The position numbers were made by a program, and so were the translations under genes. Positions 44,401 to 49,285 of a stretch of DNA of 49,285 nucleotides are shown in pieces. The stretch spans positions 1-49,285 of the forward strand of contig NZ_LXYI01000037.1 in NCBI RefSeq assembly GCF_001650875.1. The letters run 5' to 3'. Numbering within the stretch: the first letter of the stretch is position 1; each line of letters begins with the position of its first letter. The notes under the pieces were generated by a model that was given only the letters and a program-made list of their open reading frames with translations, made no database searches and was not told the origin of the DNA. Source of the stretch: Sulfitobacter sp. EhC04 (GTDB taxonomy: Bacteria; Pseudomonadota; Alphaproteobacteria; Rhodobacterales; Rhodobacteraceae).

Positions 44401-47328
44401 ATCGGATCAGCGCTTCGCAACGAGATCGAAGGTAAGTTTAGAACTGGCGATGTAAATGTCCTTAGCTGCACGACAACCATGGAAATGGGCGTCGATTTGG
44501 GTGACCTCGAAGCGGTTATTTGTCGGAATGTCCCGCCAGGGATCGCAAACTACCAGCAGCGCGCGGGGCGCGCTGGCCGGCGCGCTCAGGTTGCGCCTAT
44601 TGCGCTCACAATCGCCAGGGGCAGTCGATACGACCAGGCATCTTTTCGTCGATTTGACGACTATCTGAAGGCGTTGCCTAACGTTCCGTATATCAACCTC
44701 GAAAACCCGCGGTTCTTCCACCGCCATCAGGTGTCCTGCGTTCTCGCTGGATGGTTTACGCAACGCTTGGCTAACAGTTCGCGTTCGGGCTCTCCGAGAC
44801 TTCGCGACGTGCTGGGGGAGCGACTGGACAGCGCTGCCCACAAAAGCCTACTGGAAGACTTCGCCATCTGGTTGCAGTCGGACGATGGAGAAAGATCGCT
44901 GACAAAGGCGGAAGCCATGGCTGCGGGATTGCCCAACGGTGTTGCTCTCCAAGGCGTGGAGTTGATTAGGCATGTGAAAGATGAGGCCCTGTCGCGTTGG
45001 CTGGACGATGTTTGTGGCCGTTGGCAAATGATTGACGACCGCTCTCAAAGAGCTGAGGAGCAGGCTGCGTCTGCGGAAAGCGAGGACGAAAAACAAAAGG
45101 CCAATGGGCGGGTGTATCGGGCCGGACGGGAGAAACAGCTCTTCCTCGATCGCCTTTTGACCGAAAGCCTCTCGAGGCTCGGTGTCATACCGACCTATAG
45201 TTTCCCGGTGAGCTCATTGAGTCTGGAGGTCGTCCGGGATCGTGGTCATGGGCGCGGGAGCGATGATATCGAACTTGCGCGAGACGCGTCGCTTGCGATC
45301 TCTGAGTTCGCGCCTGGGGCGGAGACGATCGCAGCAGGCAGGGTGTGGACCAGCGCCGGTATCTCCCGACGCAGTTCGCATAGCGCGAATGACGTCTGGA
45401 TGGACGAAGGCCGTCTCCAGATTTGCAGAGATTGCCGAAACGTGGAGCGCCTTCCTAAAGAAGGAGAAACTCTTCAGGCTTGCCCCTCCTGCGACGGAAG
45501 TCTGGAACCTCCGCGGCGCTTCGTGGAACCGGTTGGCTTTTTGACGAACTATAAGGATCGTGCTGGTGGCGAGCCGGGCTCGTCCAGATTGCGACCGCGC
45601 GCGGTCGATGAAGCCCGTCTGCTTACAAAGGCATCATCCAGTCTAATGGGCGCGACCGATGTCCGCGACGTGAGCACTTTTTTCGCGTCGGCGATTGGGA
45701 GTGCGGATCATCCAGAAGGTCAGATGATCGTCGTTAATCGTGGTCCGAACGGGACAGGCTACATGCGCTGCCCCAGATGCGAACACGCTGAACCAGCGGC
45801 CAGGAACTATTTCGGGTTTGGGCCGGTCGCATCCAAGCATCACGATCCCCGGACCGGAGACCAATGCCCGGTCGAAGAACTGAAAGGAGCGACGGATCTC
45901 GCCCACACTTATTCGACAGATATAAGGCTGATACGGATAGCCGTCCCGATCGACCCTCCATCGTCATCGGTGGATCAACGTGCCTGGCAAGAAGATGTCC
46001 TGCGTGGTGCAGCCGAAGCAATCAGGCTTGCAGCAGCGGATATGCTCGGAACCGATCCCAGGGACCTCCGCGCCACATTCGAACTGGCTCCCCTTGGTGG
46101 TTTCGACATTGTATTGGCGGACGCCACGCCTGGAGGTGCTGGCTACGCTCGGAGGCTTGTCGAAGAGAGTCGCTTTTCTGCTCGCCTTCTACTTCTCGAA
46201 GCAATCAACAAGCTCGATTGTGAAAAGGACTGTCAAACGACCTGCGTCCACTGTCTGAATGACTATTCCAATCAGATTTGGTGGGATCGCATGGATCGGC
46301 ATCTCTCGCGCAGTTGGCTTGAGCGAGTTGTGGCACGATCGATAGCGCGACCGAAACATGTGCCAGAGAATGCGGTTCCCTGCATGGCACCGCTCGGAAT
46401 TGCTCTCGGACCTGTTTTGAAGGGCCACAAACAGATGATCGCAGTTGGGTCTTCGATTTGGGGAGCAGAGGAACCCGAAGCGTCCTTAGGCAGTGCCCGA
46501 GCCCTGCGCGATTGGCTGGAGGATGATCGCGAACGTCGTGCGTGGCTTGTCATTCCTGAGCACGATCAGGACAGCCCAACCGGAACAGATAAGCAGATCG
46601 CTGAGATGCTTAGGCCAGCTGAAGACTCCGGCAACCTTGTCATCGTCCGGATGACTCAAAGCAAGCTTACTGAAGCCCCGCGTTTGACGTTGTTCGGCGG
46701 CATCACGAATGAAGAGCTCTTTGACGCTGAACCAAGGCAAGGCTTACTGGCCGGCCTCGGGAACGGCATCTGTTTCCGAAGACACGGTGTGAACGATTTA
46801 CAGTCGTTGTGGATCGCCAAACATGTTCAAGCCGTCTTGAAGGCTCCGAAATCGGAGCTGTTTGCAAAGCTTCTTGATCGGCTGGTCGTTCACCGTTTTC
46901 AGGCCGGAAAGCCAAGAAATATTGCGGCGGTATTTCAGGAGCTAAGTGGGCAGACAGTTTCTCTTGCCATCCAAGACCCTTGGATCGGCGCACAGCATCG
47001 CAACCGTGAAAAACTCGGTGAGTTCCTTCGTGCGCTTCGGCAGACGGGCGTCACAATCGCGTCTCTGAAACTGACTTGGAACCCTCGGAACGGAGACGAT
47101 CACAGCAAAATACAGAGTGACGGATTGCTAAATGTATCTCAGCCGTGCGTTTCCGGGGAGATTGCGCTTCGACCGTGGGAGCCCTCGCGCAGCCAACACT
47201 TCCACGATCGGATTGTTCAAATTCAGCAGGAAACCTCAGGGACTTATTGGCGGGTGGATGTCACGTCTGGAATTGACAACCTTATGTCTCACCAAAAGGA
47301 GTGTAATTTGTTCATCGAAAAGCTTTAG
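41422..47328 (+). CDS. druE: Druantia DruE, giant DEAH-box helicase with DUF1998
   Basis: The 1968-aa protein overlaps druH as ATGA. Walker A TGTGSGKTES (122-131), DELH box (270-273) and motif VI QRAGRAGRR (1046-1054) define a superfamily 2 helicase. The two helicase lobes are far apart because a long insert carries zinc-type pairs CRTCGE (528) and CLACGE (622), with CSSCGR (933), CRDC/CPSC (1335/1354) and CPRC (1450) beyond. A DUF1998-type domain with a C-x4-C-x3-C-x2-C cluster lies at ~1600-1615. The last 50 residues contain HFHDRIVQIQ (1926-1935), an HDR motif of the kind seen in some PLD-fold defence proteins. DruE is the shared core of all Druantia types, and its mechanism is not established. 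Confidence 0.9.
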   Translation: MKDHVSGEISTPELDPLQFRRTLEARIRSFTTAAAAVSPVVAPALGEAISKMIEGETLIRGPFVESLPDFEKGDSIEQLVSEKLLSEKWQGMFKKAPDLWRRPLHRHQQAAIGRDDNYIVATGTGSGKTESFLFPLIDDIMRHGIGKPGIKAILVYPLNALATDQMFRIARLLFNELDDPKITLGRFTGQTTPGSSRSEIEREILSSPSFEDAFPGVQKAPSGWLLSRSEMLETPPDILITNYAMLEHVLLLPRNRALLKDADLRWLVLDELHTYAGAQAIEVAFLIRKLKANLGMSTGTLRCVGTSASLDPERKDDLAKFASDLFNEPFGAGDAAVITGERELHPRLREDLTTHSLAPEDWVSLGEGLARLRKDGGLSPEEERFHLENWNDELGSFLRLEGDDLGEALLTALSTLTEVRQVATALHNKASGLMLLERLAGVIFDGVEQELAERALIALVNVAVLAVPKQGGGFPLLPARYHIAATTIEGALVELSADAPEKWGRVLAGKVGRDATSDAPAAFPLLVCRTCGEPYIEAWDDGRRLAALPPRNNKGERTVLRLIGTAPAALDEEEDEDEETEFVHIDPRTGSIEDDPGEGIISLQVAECVDDDHDRKKYVKACLACGEKKGAFAEPLTTIYAGDESTSAMATQTLLEALPAKLDSDAPMQGRSLLAFSDNRQDAAFFAPFLERISRVEAVRGAIIDAVRSEEDLSITNLSAEASARLKKHRFRVFDRGDQSAPLTGTEMKDRMTALVTAEITLGGRGRGSLEAYGLLSVEHDGLDKIERRVSRSLEDHGKPHLSGYASGVMRLILMMMRQSRAISDLDGRLDLGDESIWGRGLGSERISWELRKESNASRIRRVLPTRPRDRTRLLWVLCDRLGLSREDADTIAEACWDEMVRPRVGVLKKGSLAMVIDLDKIKLGETSERFRCSSCGRIASFDLGGVCLANRCEGSVSKLPDPGKDADVARNFYVQRWLTQPGAAIAREHTAAIGSALRNEIEGKFRTGDVNVLSCTTTMEMGVDLGDLEAVICRNVPPGIANYQQRAGRAGRRAQVAPIALTIARGSRYDQASFRRFDDYLKALPNVPYINLENPRFFHRHQVSCVLAGWFTQRLANSSRSGSPRLRDVLGERLDSAAHKSLLEDFAIWLQSDDGERSLTKAEAMAAGLPNGVALQGVELIRHVKDEALSRWLDDVCGRWQMIDDRSQRAEEQAASAESEDEKQKANGRVYRAGREKQLFLDRLLTESLSRLGVIPTYSFPVSSLSLEVVRDRGHGRGSDDIELARDASLAISEFAPGAETIAAGRVWTSAGISRRSSHSANDVWMDEGRLQICRDCRNVERLPKEGETLQACPSCDGSLEPPRRFVEPVGFLTNYKDRAGGEPGSSRLRPRAVDEARLLTKASSSLMGATDVRDVSTFFASAIGSADHPEGQMIVVNRGPNGTGYMRCPRCEHAEPAARNYFGFGPVASKHHDPRTGDQCPVEELKGATDLAHTYSTDIRLIRIAVPIDPPSSSVDQRAWQEDVLRGAAEAIRLAAADMLGTDPRDLRATFELAPLGGFDIVLADATPGGAGYARRLVEESRFSARLLLLEAINKLDCEKDCQTTCVHCLNDYSNQIWWDRMDRHLSRSWLERVVARSIARPKHVPENAVPCMAPLGIALGPVLKGHKQMIAVGSSIWGAEEPEASLGSARALRDWLEDDRERRAWLVIPEHDQDSPTGTDKQIAEMLRPAEDSGNLVIVRMTQSKLTEAPRLTLFGGITNEELFDAEPRQGLLAGLGNGICFRRHGVNDLQSLWIAKHVQAVLKAPKSELFAKLLDRLVVHRFQAGKPRNIAAVFQELSGQTVSLAIQDPWIGAQHRNREKLGEFLRALRQTGVTIASLKLTWNPRNGDDHSKIQSDGLLNVSQPCVSGEIALRPWEPSRSQHFHDRIVQIQQETSGTYWRVDVTSGIDNLMSHQKECNLFIEKL

Positions 47329-47666
47329 TTCCGACATGTAGCCGTTTGCCGCGCCAAGAGTTGGCAACTGTGTCTATTCGCTGGGCTGAATCTGCCACGT
47401 CTTGCTGATCTCTTCGGGCTTCTCTCGTTTCCAGCCATAGCTGATCCTCCAATTTGAGGGATAACATCAAAGCTCTCGAACCACGGAGCTTTTCCCAGTC
47501 TCGCCACCATGCGCCTGTCCTCGCCCGTCCAATACTATATTATCGTATCCTATATTCAGCGGATCGCAAGCGGATGGCGCCCTTCACGTAAACGGACATG
47601 AAAAAAGGGAAACCGTGGTCCCACGGCTCCCCTTTGGGTTCAAGTTGTCTCCTCCTCGCGCGCTGA
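47329..47666. other. intergenic region with motif D and terminator
   Basis: No supportable gene. TATATTATCGTA (47536-47547) is the fourth copy of the shared motif but faces no gene on its strand. A terminator for the DUF736 gene is at 47601-47635. This may be the right junction of the Druantia insertion, with motif D a relic of a displaced promoter. Confidence 0.5.
47601..47635 (-). terminator. rho-independent terminator after tandem DUF736 gene
   Basis: Minus-strand AAAGGGGAGCCGTGG-GA-CCACGGTTTCCCTTTTTT: a long stem with G-U pairs and a T run, about 30 nt past the stop. Confidence 0.8.
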
Positions 47667-48395
47667 CTAGGCGACCAGCGCCAGCCCCGCGCCTGCGTCC
47701 TGCGGTTGCTCACCGCTGTCGATGAACGGGATGATTGAGAAGGTCTTGCCGCCGCGCTGCTCTTCGTTCTGCACGGCGTTGACGCGCAGGTCGCCATCGG
47801 GCGTGTTGATCAGCAGCGACAGATAGTCATTGCCCGTGCGGCTGCTTTTCGCCATCCAGGCCGAGCCGACGCGGATCGGTGTGCCCCGGGGCGAGCTGAC
47901 CTCGATCCGGTAATCGGGGTGGGTCTCCTCGGATTTGTAGCTGTTCTCGATCAGCATGAACTCCAGATCGAACATCATGTTGGCGATGTAGCCGGTGAAG
48001 GCGTTGTCGGCGTCCATGGCGGTGAGCTCGCCCGAGATCGAGCCGGATTTCATCAGGCCGTTCGAGACCAGTGGGATGATCTCGAACGCGCCACTCTCGG
48101 CCGCACGCGCCTCTTTCGTCTGCACCGCGTTGACCCGGAACGGGCCGAGGCCGACATCGATCTGCATCGAGATGTAGGGGTTGCCGCTGGTATTCCCGGT
48201 CTCGTTCCAGGCCGTGCCGATACGCACCTTGCGGCCTGATTTGTTGACTGCCGTCACGTCAAAATCCGGGCTGCGAGCGGACATCTTGGCCCGTGCCTCG
48301 AGCTGGATGGCGATGTCAAAGCGCGTCGAATGGATCATGCCGGTGTACTCGGCGGCTGCGGTCTCGACATTGCGGGTGAGGGTTCCTGCGAACAT
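47667..48395 (-). CDS. tandem DUF736 protein
   Basis: The 242-aa protein starts at ATG 48395 (MFAGTLTRNVETAAAEYTGM); an upstream open stretch is unlikely to be coding. It holds two DUF736 units: the first has RKVRIGTAWNETGNTSGNPY and FRVNAVQTKE, the second TPIRVGSAWMAKSSRTGNDY and LRVNAVQNEE. Normal DUF736 proteins are ~100 aa with one unit, so this is an internal duplication or fusion. The family is widespread on alphaproteobacterial plasmids and ICEs near conjugation genes. Function unknown. Confidence 0.88.
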   Translation of the reverse strand: MFAGTLTRNVETAAAEYTGMIHSTRFDIAIQLEARAKMSARSPDFDVTAVNKSGRKVRIGTAWNETGNTSGNPYISMQIDVGLGPFRVNAVQTKEARAAESGAFEIIPLVSNGLMKSGSISGELTAMDADNAFTGYIANMMFDLEFMLIENSYKSEETHPDYRIEVSSPRGTPIRVGSAWMAKSSRTGNDYLSLLINTPDGDLRVNAVQNEEQRGGKTFSIIPFIDSGEQPQDAGAGLALVA

Positions 48396-48520
48396 GGGAT
48401 GGTTCCTTTTCAGATTGTTCGGTGCCTGACGTTCTTGCCAGCGCATCCGGGATTGCTTTCTCGACCCCTTGAGGGATCACAAATCAGAAAGCCTGCTTTC
48501 CTTTCAGCCCCGCCCACGGG

Positions 48521-48823
48521 TCAGAGCTGCCGTCCGAGTGGGAAGGCCCCCGCGCCTCCGGGTGCTACGCCCCTCCCCTGCCCGTCTGGTCTTGATTGGC
48601 TGCCCGAATTTTCAACGCTGTCCTCCGACCGCGCGATGAAGAACTCCTCCTCTTTGCCGTTCAACCGTTGCCCTTCCTGGTCGGTCAGACCGATGCAGCT
48701 GCCGTTCGGCACATAGGTGATCAGGTACTGCCCAAGCCGGTCCTTGTGGACAACGTAGCCGGTATTGGCCCAATGCACGGTCTGGCCGGCATCAAAGGCG
48801 GCCTTGATGTCTTCGAGTGTCAT
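48521..48823 (-). CDS. small accessory protein, 100 aa
   Basis: Start at ATG 48823, with GAGGAGG 7 nt upstream; an earlier in-frame start at 48862 has no site. The first ~70 residues form a compact domain (MTLEDIKAAFDAGQTVHWANTGY, HKDRLGQYLITYVPNG, EFFIARSEDS), probably beta-rich. The last 30 residues are Gly/Ser/Pro-rich and disordered. No family recognised. It has the style of plasmid accessory proteins found beside DUF736. Confidence 0.75.
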   Translation of the reverse strand: MTLEDIKAAFDAGQTVHWANTGYVVHKDRLGQYLITYVPNGSCIGLTDQEGQRLNGKEEEFFIARSEDSVENSGSQSRPDGQGRGVAPGGAGAFPLGRQL

Positions 48824-48862
48824 GCGAACCTCCTCAAGAAGAATGGTGGGGAAACGACGCAA

Positions 48863-48888
48863 GAAGCCCGGTCGTCCAACCGGGCTTC
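48863..48888 (-). terminator. hairpin terminator after the DUF6915-like gene
   Basis: GAAGCCCGGT-N6-ACCGGGCTTC: perfect 10-bp stem between the stop at 48924 and the next gene, with a short TTCTTG tail on the minus strand. Confidence 0.65.
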
Positions 48889-48923
48889 CATGCAGTATTC
48901 GTTTGGCAAACGGCCAAGAGCTG

Positions 48924-49247
48924 TCAGGCGCTTTGCGTGGCTTGCGTCGCGCGCGCCGCCATCCAATCCTTCAGGCCAAGAACCGTTCTTCCGGCGGCGA
49001 CCTCGGAGGCCCAGGCAACCCTTGGGTCGCCGCAGGGCTCATCGCCGGAATGCCGGTCGATGTGGCCATTGGCCATCCATGGCTCAGGCTGTATCCGTCG
49101 CAGCCAGTCCGCCATGCTCGGGATGCGGCCCTGGCAGTCTTCACGGATATGCTGCTCGCCGATCCAGCGCACGGGGATGTCGCGGCCCGCACTATTGGTC
49201 AGTGTCAGGCCAAAAACCCGTTCGGCCTCGAACAGGCCTTGGGCATG
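48924..49247 (-). pseudogene. 5'-truncated DUF6915-like protein gene
   Basis: The open frame from codon 49247 encodes HAQGLFEAERVFG, then TNSAGRDIPVRWIGEQHIRED, CQGRIPSMADWL and PEPWM, which I recall as the C-terminal two thirds of DUF6915-type proteins common on Rhodobacterales/Rhizobiales plasmids. No start codon precedes this in frame: a TAA lies at 49248-49250. The nearest start is GTG 49172, inside the conserved part. The 5' end is therefore missing, cut at about 49248, close to a short inverted repeat. A frameshift or an insertion of a mobile element just outside the window would explain it. Confidence 0.6.
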
Positions 49248-49254
49248 TTATCTG

Positions 49255-49269
49255 GACAGTCAAACTGTC
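49255..49269. repeat. short inverted repeat at the truncation point
   Basis: GACAG-TCAAA-CTGTC immediately beyond the break in the DUF6915-like gene. It may be an end of an insertion element whose body lies outside the window. Confidence 0.35.
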
Positions 49270-49285
49270 TCTTTTCGAAAACCTC

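Noticed and set aside
41422..47328. DISARM DrmA/DrmB or DpdJ assignment for the giant DUF1998 helicase
   Set aside because: Those helicases come with different partners (methyltransferase, DUF1998 protein, PLD protein or Dpd genes); a two-gene unit with a ~1000-aa partner and ~2000-aa length fits Druantia III better.
1..49285. CRISPR array, tRNA or rRNA genes
   Set aside because: No regularly spaced repeat series and no tRNA/rRNA-like sequence was seen on reading the window; a dedicated search could still find a small tRNA fragment.

Overview
The window looks like part of a large conjugative plasmid or integrative conjugative element of an alphaproteobacterium, most likely a member of the Rhodobacterales. 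That assignment is an inference from the GC-rich base composition, the gene style and the gene set: a VirB/VirD4 type IV secretion system with a VirD2-like relaxase, plus DUF736, DUF2493 and DUF6915-like accessory genes. No replication, partition, integrase or att genes are visible, so plasmid and ICE cannot be told apart here.

Layout. (1) 1-6754, minus strand: a defence operon reading FitA antitoxin, FitB/VapC toxin, MmeI-like adenine methyltransferase, small PD-(D/E)XK-like protein, a 48-codon relic of a helicase 5' end, an AlbA/Schlafen-type ATPase-fold protein, and a helicase that runs off the left edge. Most neighbours overlap by 4 nt. (2) 6957-8882: small secreted and regulatory accessory genes, including an XRE repressor. 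(3) 9039-20551, plus strand: a compact T4SS operon in the order lytic transglycosylase, VirB2, VirB3, VirB4, a VirB7-like lipoprotein, a second transglycosylase, VirB5, VirB8, VirB9, VirB10, VirB11, a DUF4177 protein, a secreted protein, VirB6. (4) 20582-28774: cargo consisting of an HTH-nucleotidyltransferase gene, then on the minus strand a Gabija pair (GajA, GajB) and a SPARDA-type short Argonaute pair (DUF4365 nuclease-APAZ plus catalytically inactive short pAgo). (5) 28967-33856, minus strand: VirD4 coupling protein, relaxase and MobC-like accessory protein, with a candidate oriT nick site just upstream. (6) 33857-37176: palindrome-rich non-coding DNA and small accessory genes (unknown, SH3-nuclease, DUF2493). 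(7) 38171-47328, plus strand: a two-gene Druantia type III system (DruH, DruE). (8) 47667-49285, minus strand: tandem DUF736, a small unknown gene and a 5'-truncated DUF6915-like gene.

How it works together. The mobility genes form three transcription blocks. Three of four copies of a shared 12-bp motif (TATA-Y/T-T-W-TCGTA) lie just upstream of three of them (the secreted gene at 6957, the virB operon, and the mobC-relaxase-virD4 operon), which suggests common control. At least four anti-phage or anti-plasmid systems (MmeI-like methyltransferase/helicase, Gabija, SPARDA, Druantia III) are packed between the transfer blocks, so the element is a self-transmissible defence island. The families are known. 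The points most worth checking are the internal rearrangement of the first operon, the unassigned HTH-nucleotidyltransferase beside Gabija, the hairpin over the SPARDA start codon, the shared promoter motif, and the VirB5-like tail on the second transglycosylase.
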